A DNA stretch of 7,055 nucleotides from contig USMD01000096.1 in the NCBI GenBank assembly GCA_900555725.1, forward strand, positions 1-7,055, given 5' to 3'. The translations under genes were made by a program, and so were the position numbers. The notes under the pieces are model-generated. The model had not been told where the DNA came from. It ran no database searches and saw only the letters and a list, made by a program, of their open reading frames with translations. This document shows, in pieces, positions 1-5,537 of this stretch. Position 1 is the stretch's first letter. Each line of letters starts with the position of its first letter. Origin of the DNA: an uncultured Garciella sp. (GTDB lineage Bacteria > Bacillota > Clostridia > Eubacteriales > Garciellaceae).

Positions 1-44
1 ATTTCTGCCTGTCTCGTGGGCTCGGAGATGTGTATAAGAGACAG
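1..44. other. Nextera i7-side adapter and index (library artefact)
   Basis: Positions 11-44 match the Nextera read-2 adapter and end in the 19-bp Tn5 mosaic end (26-44). Positions 3-10 (TTCTGCCT) match, from memory, the i7 primer index N703, and positions 1-2 (AT) fit the end of the P7 primer. This is sequencing-library DNA and not part of the genome. Biological sequence begins at about 45. Confidence 0.97.
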
Positions 45-458
45 CTTTATATACTTGGTATGAAAAAAGGTGCTACTAGCTACATAATATATATGTTCAT
101 CGGTTTTGTTGGTATTCCTGTATTCTCCAGTTTTACTGGAGGTCCTTCTAAACTTTTAGGTCCAACTGGTGGATATATTATTGGTTTTATTCTTATGGCA
201 CTCATTTCTGGATTTTTCATTGATCATTTTTTTGATAAATGGTATTTATGTTTTGCAGGCATGGTGCTGGGTACCGCCGTGTGTTATGCTTTTGGTACCG
301 CTTGGCTATCCTATCAAGCTAATATATCCATAAGTTCTGCTCTTGCCGCAGGTGTAATTCCTTTTATTCCAGGAGATTTAGTTAAAATTTTGATTGCTAC
401 TTTTGCAGGTCCTCAAATTCGTAAGCGACTGATTAAAGCTAATGTATTGTATAGTTGA
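45..458 (+). CDS. bioY: BioY, biotin ECF-transporter S component (5'-truncated)
   Basis: This is the C-terminal 137 residues of a BioY-family membrane protein, the substrate-binding S component that captures biotin for an energy-coupling factor (ECF) transporter. The fragment keeps the family core: PVFSSFTGG (residues 25-33), LLGPTGGYIIGF (37-48), and a late PGDLVKILIA segment (109-118) whose Asp and Lys are conserved and, as I recall, lie at the biotin site. Four hydrophobic stretches (about 10-27, 43-58, 66-86 and 98-121) fit membrane helices, and a basic tail (QIRKRLIKAN) follows. BioY proteins are usually about 180-200 residues, so roughly 45-50 N-terminal residues are missing. They are cut off by the adapter junction at 44/45, not by a mutation. 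An apparent GTG start at 30 lies in adapter sequence and is spurious. The gene ends in TGA and converges on the ABC-F gene. Promoter and upstream context are outside the insert. Confidence 0.93.
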   Translation, partial: LYILGMKKGATSYIIYMFIGFVGIPVFSSFTGGPSKLLGPTGGYIIGFILMALISGFFIDHFFDKWYLCFAGMVLGTAVCYAFGTAWLSYQANISISSALAAGVIPFIPGDLVKILIATFAGPQIRKRLIKANVLYS

Positions 459-472
459 AGGAAGTGACTGAT

Positions 473-2413
473 CTACTCTTCTTTCATTTCTTCTAGTTGA
501 ATCATCTCTTTTTCCCATTGATTCATAATAACCTTTAATTGCTTTTTAGCGGATTCGTATTCTTTCGTGATTTTTAATGCCTTTTCATTATTATTATAAA
601 AATCCGGTTGACACATCATCAGTTCTGTTTCAGAAATTCTTTGTTCTAAATCTGAAACCTTGTTTTCTAAGTCATTTATTTTCTGCTGTTGCTTTTTCAT
701 AAGTTGGCGGTTTTCCCTTGTTTCTTTCCGTTCCTGTTTTAGCTGGGTCTTATTGATAATGGGTTGGGTTTTTTCAGATTCTTCTAGTAATTGCTGTTGT
801 TTTATCTTTTCCACATAATACTCATAATTGCCTAAATATTCTTCAATGGTTCCTTGTTCCATTCTATAGATCTTATTGGCTACCTTATTTAAAAAATATC
901 GATCGTGAGAAATTACCATTAGGGTTCCTTCATATTGACAAAGGGCATCTTCTAATACTTCTTTGGTTGCGATGTCAAGATGATTGGTAGGCTCGTCCAT
1001 AAATAATAGATTGGCCTCAGACAGCATCAGCTTTGCCAGGGATACCCTGCTTTTCTCCCCTCCAGAGAGGGAGGAGATACTTTTAAAAACATCATCTCCA
1101 GAAAATAAAAAGGCCCCTAAGATGTTTCGAATTTCTATTTGGCTAGCAGAAGGTTTAACCGACCAAACTTCCTGTAGAATAGTATTATTTTTATTTAAGG
1201 AATCCTGTAATTGGTCATAATAGGAAGGATAAACGTTATGTCCCCAAATGACTTTTCCTTTATCTGGAGAAATTTCCTCAAGAATAGTTTTAAAGAGAGT
1301 AGATTTTCCAACTCCATTGGGGCCAATGATTCCTATATGATCCTGACGATATACTTGAAAACTTATGTCAGAAAAAAGTTTCTTTTCTCCAAAGGATTTA
1401 GAAAGGTTTTCTACCTTTAATACATCCCTACCGCTTTTGATTTGAGGTTGTATTTTAAAGCGGAGGGTAGGAAGCTGGGTGGTTGGTGCCTGGATCCGTT
1501 CTATTTTATCCAGCATTTTTTGTCTACTTTCTGCTTTCTTAATACTTTTCTCTCGATTAAAGGAACGATATTTTGCAATGATTTCTTCTTGTCTTTGGAT
1601 TTCCTTTTGCTGCTGTTCATAATGGTGTTGGGCAATTTGTATATTTTCTTTTTTGCGCCTTACATAATCAGAATAATTACTTCGATAAAGAGTAAGTTTC
1701 TTATTTTCTAATTCAAAGATTTGATTGACTAGTTTGTCTAAGAAATAACGATCATGAGAGATAATAAATAATGTATGGGGATAATTAGACAAAAAATCCT
1801 CTAGCCATTCTGTAGTTTCTAAATCTAAATAATTGGTAGGTTCATCTAGTAAAAGAATATCAGGTTGTTTTAAAAGAAGCTTTGCTAGAGCGATACGGGT
1901 TTTTTGCCCTCCACTAAATTGTTTAATCTGCCTTTGATAGTCCGCTTCTTCAAACCCCAAACCATTTAAGATTCCCCGAATTTGACTGGGGTATCCATAT
2001 CCATTTTGCCTTTCAAATTCCTCTTGCAGGTGACCATACTGTTCCATAAGGGAATTTAATTTTTCCGAATCATTGGCACTACTTACCCTGGATATTTTAT
2101 TTTCCAAATTTCTAAGCTCAGTCTCCATTTGAATCAGAGAGGAAAAGACCTCTAAGAGCTCATTCCATAAAGGATTTTCTTCATTTAAATCAAGATGTTG
2201 GGAAAGATAACCGATAGTAGTGCTTTTAGGTATGATGCAGTTTCCCTGATCGTAGGGAATCTCTCCAACGATCATTTTAAAAAGGGTGGATTTTCCACTA
2301 CCGTTTCTACCTACAAGGGCTACTCGATCTCCCTCATCGATTTGAAAGCTAATATCATCTAAAATTAAATCTATACCGTAACTTTTCTTTAGATTTTTAC
2401 ATGAAAGTATCAT
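473..2413 (-). CDS. ydiF: ABC-F family ATPase, YdiF-type ribosomal translation factor
   Basis: A soluble protein of 646 residues with two ABC ATPase domains in tandem and no membrane segments, the layout of ABC-F proteins that act in the ribosomal E site on stalled or initiating ribosomes. ABC1 has Walker A GRNGSGKST (35-43), signature SGGQ (167-170), Walker B ILLLDEP (186-192) and switch SHDR (219-222). ABC2 has GPNGVGKST (364-372), SGGEK (450-454), LLFMDEP (469-475) and SHDR (502-505). Both catalytic glutamates are present. Between them lies a charged helical P-site-tRNA interaction linker (about 250-315) containing FNREKSIKKAESRQK. It is not visibly elongated as in antibiotic-resistance ABC-Fs, so a housekeeping role is more likely. 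A C-terminal coiled coil (about 555-645) rich in Lys, Glu and Gln resembles YdiF/Uup. The ATG at 2413 is chosen because GGAGG (2426-2422) lies 8 nt upstream. A TTG at 2428 and an ATG at 2419 overlap or abut that site. The gene diverges from rex. Confidence 0.94.
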   Translation of the reverse strand: MILSCKNLKKSYGIDLILDDISFQIDEGDRVALVGRNGSGKSTLFKMIVGEIPYDQGNCIIPKSTTIGYLSQHLDLNEENPLWNELLEVFSSLIQMETELRNLENKISRVSSANDSEKLNSLMEQYGHLQEEFERQNGYGYPSQIRGILNGLGFEEADYQRQIKQFSGGQKTRIALAKLLLKQPDILLLDEPTNYLDLETTEWLEDFLSNYPHTLFIISHDRYFLDKLVNQIFELENKKLTLYRSNYSDYVRRKKENIQIAQHHYEQQQKEIQRQEEIIAKYRSFNREKSIKKAESRQKMLDKIERIQAPTTQLPTLRFKIQPQIKSGRDVLKVENLSKSFGEKKLFSDISFQVYRQDHIGIIGPNGVGKSTLFKTILEEISPDKGKVIWGHNVYPSYYDQLQDSLNKNNTILQEVWSVKPSASQIEIRNILGAFLFSGDDVFKSISSLSGGEKSRVSLAKLMLSEANLLFMDEPTNHLDIATKEVLEDALCQYEGTLMVISHDRYFLNKVANKIYRMEQGTIEEYLGNYEYYVEKIKQQQLLEESEKTQPIINKTQLKQERKETRENRQLMKKQQQKINDLENKVSDLEQRISETELMMCQPDFYNNNEKALKITKEYESAKKQLKVIMNQWEKEMIQLEEMKEE

Positions 2414-2421
2414 AATCATTT

Positions 2422-2426
2422 CCTCC
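2422..2426 (-). promoter_or_regulatory. Ribosome binding site that sets the ABC-F start
   Basis: GGAGG on the minus strand lies 8 nt before the ATG at 2413. The in-frame TTG at 2428 overlaps this site and the ATG at 2419 is only 2 nt from it, so neither can use it properly. Confidence 0.8.
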
Positions 2427-2431
2427 AAATA

Positions 2432-2455
2432 CTACAATCATTATTAATATTGTAG
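2432..2455. repeat. Inverted repeat CTACAAT-N10-ATTGTAG in the ABC-F leader/promoter
   Basis: Two perfect 7-bp arms (2432-2438 and 2449-2455) are separated by 10 bp. On the minus strand the distal arm contains the proposed -10 box, and the proximal arm ends 5 nt before the ABC-F Shine-Dalgarno. It could be a protein operator or an RNA hairpin next to the ribosome binding site. The arms are seen directly; the function is inferred. Confidence 0.55.
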
Positions 2456-2477
2456 CAGAAATAGGATGATAATGAAA
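2449..2477 (-). promoter_or_regulatory. Possible extended -10 promoter of the ABC-F gene
   Basis: On the minus strand TACAAT (2454-2449) is preceded by TG one base upstream, giving the extended -10 pattern TGnTACAAT. The hexamer 17 bp further up, TTTCAT (2477-2472), is a poor -35. Transcription from here would leave a leader of only about 30 nt. A second candidate starts with TTGCCA near 2562 but has no convincing -10, so this assignment is tentative. Confidence 0.4.
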
Positions 2478-2507
2478 CATAAGGGAAAAGAAGGAATTTA
2501 CGCTATC

Positions 2508-2564
2508 TGAAACTGCCATTCTTCCATCGAAGATTTTAATAGTAGTTTCAAATTATGAATGGCA
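2508..2564. repeat. Two overlapping, mutually exclusive inverted repeats
   Basis: TGAAACT (2508-2514) is complementary to AGTTTCA (2544-2550). TGCCATTC (2514-2521) is complementary to GAATGGCA (2557-2564). All arms are perfect. The pairs cross and share base 2514, so RNA could form only one fully, or a pseudoknot if both. The element lies between the divergent ABC-F and rex promoters, and no T-run marks it as a terminator on either strand. Confidence 0.5.
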
Positions 2565-2571
2565 AAAGTTC

Positions 2572-2589
2572 TTGTAAAAAAATTGACAA
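2572..2589. promoter_or_regulatory. Candidate Rex operator overlapping the rex -35 box
   Basis: The 18-bp sequence TTGTAAA-AAAA-TTGACAA has the spacing and symmetry of the known Rex box TTGTTAA-N4-TTAACAA. It matches 12 of the 14 specified positions. The two mismatches fall at the symmetric fifth position of each half-site, which as I recall differs between lineages (T in clostridia, G in bacilli). The right half contains the -35 hexamer, so bound Rex would block RNA polymerase. Binding is inferred. Confidence 0.5.
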
Positions 2590-2611
2590 TCTAACCCCCT
2601 AGTAGTATAAT
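2583..2611 (+). promoter_or_regulatory. Consensus vegetative (sigma-A) promoter of rex
   Basis: A perfect TTGACA (2583-2588) and a perfect TATAAT (2606-2611) are separated by exactly 17 bp. Transcription would start at about 2618, giving a leader of about 90 nt before the rex start. A perfect promoter is potentially strong, which fits a gene held in check by a repressor. Confidence 0.88.
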
Positions 2612-2663
2612 AAAATTTACTAAGATAGGTAGCGGAGAATAGGAAAGAATTATAATAAAATTT
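2606..2663 (+). repeat. Direct repeat TATAATAAAATTT in the rex promoter and leader
   Basis: The 13-bp sequence occurs at 2606-2618, where its first six bases are the -10 box, and again at 2651-2663. The second copy forms part of a 14-bp perfect palindrome (2654-2667). A related copy sits in the groES leader (5504-5517). Low complexity makes chance possible. Confidence 0.5.
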
Positions 2664-2707
2664 TATTTTATTATTTTTATAATATCTTAAATTTCGGAGG
2701 GAGAAAT

Positions 2708-3382
2708 ATGGAAAGGACATCGCAAAAAGTTTCAATGGCTGTTGTTAGAAGATTACCCAAATATTACAGATACTTAGAAGATCTTTTGAATAAAGAAGTC
2801 TATAGGATTTCTTCGAAGGAATTAAGTAAAATCATGAGACTTACAGCGTCTCAAATTCGTCAGGATTTAAATTGTTTTGGGGGATTTGGTCAACAGGGGT
2901 ATGGATATAATGTAGAAGAACTTCACAGAGAAATCGGAAAAATATTGGGAATTACAAGAAAGTATAAAACCATTATAGTAGGAGCGGGAAATATAGGGCA
3001 GGCAATTGCTAACTATTCTCACTTTGAGAAAAAAGGTTTTGAATTACAGGCTATGTTTGATATCAATCCTAAACTAATTGGATTAAAAATTAGGGATGTA
3101 GAAATTTACGATGTAGATTATTTAGAAGACTTTGTAAGGGAAAATAGTATTGACGTTGGCATTATTTGCGTTCCTAGGGAGAAGGCTCAGGAGATCACCG
3201 AAAAACTTGTGGGTGCAGGGATAAAGGGAATCTGGAATTTTGCACCTTATGATATTATAGTACCAGAAAATGTAGTATTGGAAAATGTACATCTTAGTGA
3301 GAGTTTATACACCCTTGCCTATTTATTAAATGAAAATGCTGAAACGGATCAGGATAACTCAGAAAGTACAGAGATCAACTGA
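2708..3382 (+). CDS. rex: Rex, redox-sensing transcriptional repressor
   Basis: A full-length Rex repressor of 224 residues. Rex dimers bind operator DNA when NADH/NAD+ is low and release it when NADH accumulates, controlling fermentation and respiration genes in Gram-positive bacteria. The N-terminal winged-helix domain (about 1-80) contains the recognition segment TASQIRQDLNCFGGFGQQGYGY (46-67, shown as landmarks T46, Q49, R51, D53 and the FG-xFG pattern). A Rossmann domain follows, with the dinucleotide-binding glycines GAGNIG (92-97) and an acidic residue after strand 2 in FDINP (117-121). The C-terminal domain-swap helix is about 193-208, and a short acidic tail ends the protein. The start is the ATG 7 nt after GGAGG (2696-2700). 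It is transcribed alone, from a consensus promoter to an intrinsic terminator. A Rex-box-like site on that promoter suggests autoregulation. Confidence 0.97.
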   Translation: MERTSQKVSMAVVRRLPKYYRYLEDLLNKEVYRISSKELSKIMRLTASQIRQDLNCFGGFGQQGYGYNVEELHREIGKILGITRKYKTIIVGAGNIGQAIANYSHFEKKGFELQAMFDINPKLIGLKIRDVEIYDVDYLEDFVRENSIDVGIICVPREKAQEITEKLVGAGIKGIWNFAPYDIIVPENVVLENVHLSESLYTLAYLLNENAETDQDNSESTEIN

Positions 3383-3412
3383 AAAGGATCTATATTTATA
3401 GATTCTTTTTTT
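3382..3412 (+). terminator. Intrinsic terminator of rex
   Basis: An 8-bp stem GGATCTAT (3386-3393) / ATAGATTC (3398-3405), with one G-U pair and a 4-nt loop, is followed by seven Ts (3406-3412). Four As before the stem can pair with the first Ts. It begins at the last base of the rex stop codon, so rex is probably separated from the next gene. Confidence 0.87.
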
Positions 3413-3452
3413 ATCGGCATATAAAGTTAAAAATACCTATACACACTTTTAT

Positions 3453-3481
3453 TATATTTTAACTAATACATATGTTAAAAT
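3453..3481 (+). promoter_or_regulatory. Possible extended -10 promoter of the P-loop/Asp23-ogg unit
   Basis: TG (3473-3474), one base, then TAAAAT (3476-3481) gives an extended -10 pattern one mismatch from TATAAT. The hexamer 17 bp upstream (3453-3458, TATATT) is a weak -35. It lies downstream of the rex terminator, where a new promoter is expected. Transcription would start near 3488. Confidence 0.4.
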
Positions 3482-3482
3482 A
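3455..3482. repeat. Inverted repeat TATTTTAAC-N10-GTTAAAATA upstream of the P-loop/Asp23 gene
   Basis: Two perfect 9-bp arms (3455-3463 and 3474-3482) flank a 10-bp spacer, about 58 bp before the start codon. The right arm contains a possible extended -10 box. It is not a Rex box, because the half-sites face the other way. It could be an operator; the high AT content lowers confidence. Confidence 0.5.
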
Positions 3483-3539
3483 GTTTAGAGGTGTTTTTTT
3501 ATTCTGTGGCTAAATTAAAAGAAAAGCTTGGAGGAAATT

Positions 3540-4364
3540 ATGGAAGTATATGCACTGGTAGGGAAAAGTGGTACTGGAAAAAGTTATCATGCAATGGAAG
3601 TAGCCAAATTTTTTCATATAGAAATGATCATAGATGATGGATTGTTGATAGGGGCTGCAAAGGTGGTAGCCGGGACTTCTGCCAAAAAGGAAAAAACCAA
3701 AATTGCAGCTATCAAACGAGCTCTATTTACTTCAAAAGAACATGCGTTAGATACCAAAAAGGCTCTTGAAAAATATCACCCAAAATCTATTTTAATCATT
3801 GGCACCTCGGATCAGATGGTAAAAAAAATACAGGAAGTATTAGAATTACCCCCGATTAAAAAGATTATTTATATAGAAGACATTTCAAGTCTGGAAGAAA
3901 TCCAAAGGGCAAAGAAGATACGACAAGAGGAGGGAAAACATATCATTCCTGTACCTGCTGTAGAGGTTAAAAAGTTTTTCTCAGGGTATTTTTTAGATGC
4001 TTTAAAGATTTTTCGAAAGAATCCTAACAATAAAGATAGTGAAGTTCAGGAGAAAACTGTGGTTCGTCCCACCTACAGTTATTTAGGAAACTATACCATA
4101 TCCAATAGCGTAGTACGCTCCCTAGTTCATTATATTGCTAGCAATATAGAAGGGGTGTATAAGACTAGTAAAGTAAACATTATATCCAATCCTTCTGGGT
4201 TAAAAATAGAATTAGATACTATAATAGTATATGGAAAGGTCATTCCTGATTTAGCAAAAAATATACAAGAAGCCATTGTAAAAGAGCTAGAATATATGAC
4301 CGGACAAAATGTATTGGAGGTAAATATTTTTGTGAGAGGATTATGGCTTGCCAATGAAGGTTGA
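3540..4364 (+). CDS. P-loop ATPase / Asp23-Gls24 two-domain protein of unknown function
   Basis: A 274-residue protein with two parts. The N-terminal part (about 1-160) begins with a Walker A motif, GKSGTGKS (8-15). It has an acidic IIDDG segment (30-34), a beta strand SILIIGTSD (83-91) that may serve as Walker B, and a conserved-looking IIPVPAVEVKKFFSGYFLD stretch (about 135-153). It looks like a clostridial P-loop ATPase family whose substrate is not known to me. A polar linker (about 161-172) leads to an Asp23/Gls24 (DUF322) domain (about 173-268) with GNYTISNSVV (183-192), VYGKVIPDLAKNIQEAI and EVNIFVRGL. Asp23 proteins are usually small, separate proteins tied to envelope stress. No signal peptide or membrane helix is visible. 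The ATG is chosen because GGAGG (3530-3534) sits 5 nt upstream; an in-frame TTG at 3528 overlaps that site. The 3' end overlaps ogg, implying coupled expression. Confidence 0.86.
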   Translation: MEVYALVGKSGTGKSYHAMEVAKFFHIEMIIDDGLLIGAAKVVAGTSAKKEKTKIAAIKRALFTSKEHALDTKKALEKYHPKSILIIGTSDQMVKKIQEVLELPPIKKIIYIEDISSLEEIQRAKKIRQEEGKHIIPVPAVEVKKFFSGYFLDALKIFRKNPNNKDSEVQEKTVVRPTYSYLGNYTISNSVVRSLVHYIASNIEGVYKTSKVNIISNPSGLKIELDTIIVYGKVIPDLAKNIQEAIVKELEYMTGQNVLEVNIFVRGLWLANEG

Positions 4365-5223
4365 AGAATTTGATCAAGGAATTATAGTAAAGGCCATAGA
4401 AAACTTTCGCCCATTAGATACTTTTGAATGTGGGCAATGCTTTCGATGGAATAGAATCCAAGAAGATATTTATATTGGTGTGGTTTATGATAAGGTCTTG
4501 GAAGTTCAGTTGAAAAATCAAGATTTATATATTTACAATATCACCCTAGAAGACTTTTATTACAGGTGGGTACACTATTTCGATTTACAAAGAGATTATA
4601 AAGCCATCCAACAACAATTACAACTAGATAATATTTTAAAAAAGGCCATTTTCCATGGGGGAGGAATTAGAATTTTGAACCAGGATCCTTGGGAGACCTT
4701 AATTTCTTTTATTATATCTTCCAATAAAAATATACCCCATATTAAGATTATTATCGAGCGATTATGTAAAAGATATGGACATCCCTTAATCTATAAGGGG
4801 AATACCTACTATAGCTTTCCTACTCCTGAGGAATTATCGAATTTAACCATAGAGAAGATTTTGGAGACAAAATGTGGTTATCGAGCAAAATTTATTTATC
4901 ATGCAATTCAAAGAATCAATTGTGAAAAATTTGATCTCTATGGTTTAAAGAAGTTACCTACGGAGCAAGCTCGGAAAGAACTTTTAACTTTTTATGGAGT
5001 AGGTCCTAAGATTGCTGATTGTATATTGCTATTTTCCTTGGGAAAATATGAAGCATTTCCAACAGACGTTTGGGTGAAGAGGGTTATGGAATATTTTTAT
5101 TTCAAAAAATCAACATCCATGAAAATGATCCAAAGTTATGCCCATGAAAAGTGGGGAGACTTAGCTGGTTTTGCCCAACAATATTTATTTCATTATGCTA
5201 GAAATGTGGAGAAATTGAAATAA
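4354..5223 (+). CDS. ogg: Ogg-type 8-oxoguanine DNA glycosylase/AP lyase
   Basis: A bifunctional base-excision repair glycosylase of 289 residues that removes 8-oxoguanine opposite cytosine and nicks the abasic site. The N-terminal OGG_N domain is marked by FECGQCFRW (24-32). The HhH-GPD domain follows, with FIISSNKNIPHIK (119-131), catalytic Lys179 in CGYRAKFI, the hairpin-helix-hairpin TFYGVGPKIADC (212-223), and catalytic Asp238 in FPTDVW. All key residues are intact. Compared with eukaryotic OGG1 it lacks extensions, which is normal for clostridial Ogg. The start is uncertain. The ATG at 4354 lies 14 nt after the weak site GAGAGG (4334-4339), while an in-frame TTG at 4348 lies 8 nt after it and would add two residues. 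Either start overlaps the preceding gene (11 or 17 nt), so the two are probably translated together. No clear terminator follows. Confidence 0.93.
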   Translation: MKVEEFDQGIIVKAIENFRPLDTFECGQCFRWNRIQEDIYIGVVYDKVLEVQLKNQDLYIYNITLEDFYYRWVHYFDLQRDYKAIQQQLQLDNILKKAIFHGGGIRILNQDPWETLISFIISSNKNIPHIKIIIERLCKRYGHPLIYKGNTYYSFPTPEELSNLTIEKILETKCGYRAKFIYHAIQRINCEKFDLYGLKKLPTEQARKELLTFYGVGPKIADCILLFSLGKYEAFPTDVWVKRVMEYFYFKKSTSMKMIQSYAHEKWGDLAGFAQQYLFHYARNVEKLK

Positions 5224-5417
5224 AAAAAGAGGTCATTTGCTTAAGTAGCTCAGTGAAGATATCTATCCTTAAAGCAATCGAAATCATCTAGCAGAAAAAT
5301 AAAATGAAGCTTTTTCGTAATATTAAGGAAAAAGTAGATAATAATAGTAATAAAGAGATATTTTTATTTAATCAAGAAATTTTACTGAAAATAGCAACTA
5401 AAAAACAACAATTCTAT
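5224..5417 (+). other. ogg-groES gap upstream of the groES promoter: nothing firm
   Basis: This is the upstream part of the 314-bp gap between ogg and groES. I see only a weak stem-loop, TTGCTTAAG (5237-5245) with CTT-A-AAGCAA (5268-5277, one bulged A), and no T-run after it. A 60-codon reading frame at 5304-5486 has no ribosome binding site and runs through the groES promoter into CIRCE, so I do not call it a gene. The rest of the gap holds the promoter, CIRCE and ribosome binding site listed separately. Confidence 0.6.
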
Positions 5418-5446
5418 TTGCTATCTATAAAAGGTTTTTATATTAT
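5418..5446 (+). promoter_or_regulatory. Vegetative promoter of groESL
   Basis: TTGCTA (5418-5423) and TATTAT (5441-5446) are separated by 17 bp, with matches of 4/6 and 5/6 to consensus. The predicted start near 5453 is a few bases before the CIRCE element, the usual arrangement for HrcA repression. Confidence 0.78.
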
Positions 5447-5459
5447 ATATATAAATATG

Positions 5460-5486
5460 TTAGCACTCAATGTAGATGAGTGCTAA
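5460..5486. promoter_or_regulatory. CIRCE element (HrcA operator)
   Basis: A perfect match to the consensus TTAGCACTC-N9-GAGTGCTAA, with arms at 5460-5468 and 5478-5486. HrcA repressor binds CIRCE and blocks groESL and dnaK transcription, and heat or misfolded protein relieves this by occupying GroEL. The element also lies in the groES leader, where the RNA could form a stem-loop. hrcA itself is not in the window. Confidence 0.98.
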
Positions 5487-5537
5487 TAATTTGAAAGATT
5501 ATAATAATAAAATTTTAAATACTAAGGAGGGTAATCT

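Noticed and set aside
459..530. Bidirectional terminator between bioY and the ABC-F gene
   Set aside because: I found no stem with an adjacent T-run in the 14-bp gap or just inside either gene.
984..1711. Three plus-strand reading frames opposite the ABC-F gene
   Set aside because: They are antisense shadows of a clearly conserved ABC-F coding sequence with intact motifs.
2553..2735. 60-codon minus-strand reading frame at the rex promoter
   Set aside because: It covers the consensus rex promoter, leader and start codon on the opposite strand and resembles no family I recognise.
3471..3490. Second Rex box at TATGTTAAAATAGTTTAGA
   Set aside because: Only the left half-site resembles the Rex consensus; the right half does not.
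3489..3540. Short leader peptide starting at GTG 3491 ahead of the P-loop/Asp23 gene
   Set aside because: It overlaps the real start out of frame, has only a weak upstream GAGG at the wrong spacing, and does not end in a regulatory structure.
4130..4354. Minus-strand frame opposite the Asp23 domain
   Set aside because: It is antisense to a recognisable domain and has no independent support.
5184..5224. TTTATTTCA / TGAAATAAA inverted repeat at the end of ogg, as a terminator
   Set aside because: It is an AU-only-type stem inside the coding end followed by As, not Ts, so it is not a terminator in the gene's direction.
5238..5300. tRNA-like fragment (TAGCTCAGT resembling a D-arm)
   Set aside because: No acceptor stem, anticodon arm or correctly spaced T-arm can be drawn around it.
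5304..5486. 60-codon plus-strand reading frame before groES
   Set aside because: There is no ribosome binding site, the composition is low-complexity, and it runs through the groES promoter and ends inside CIRCE.
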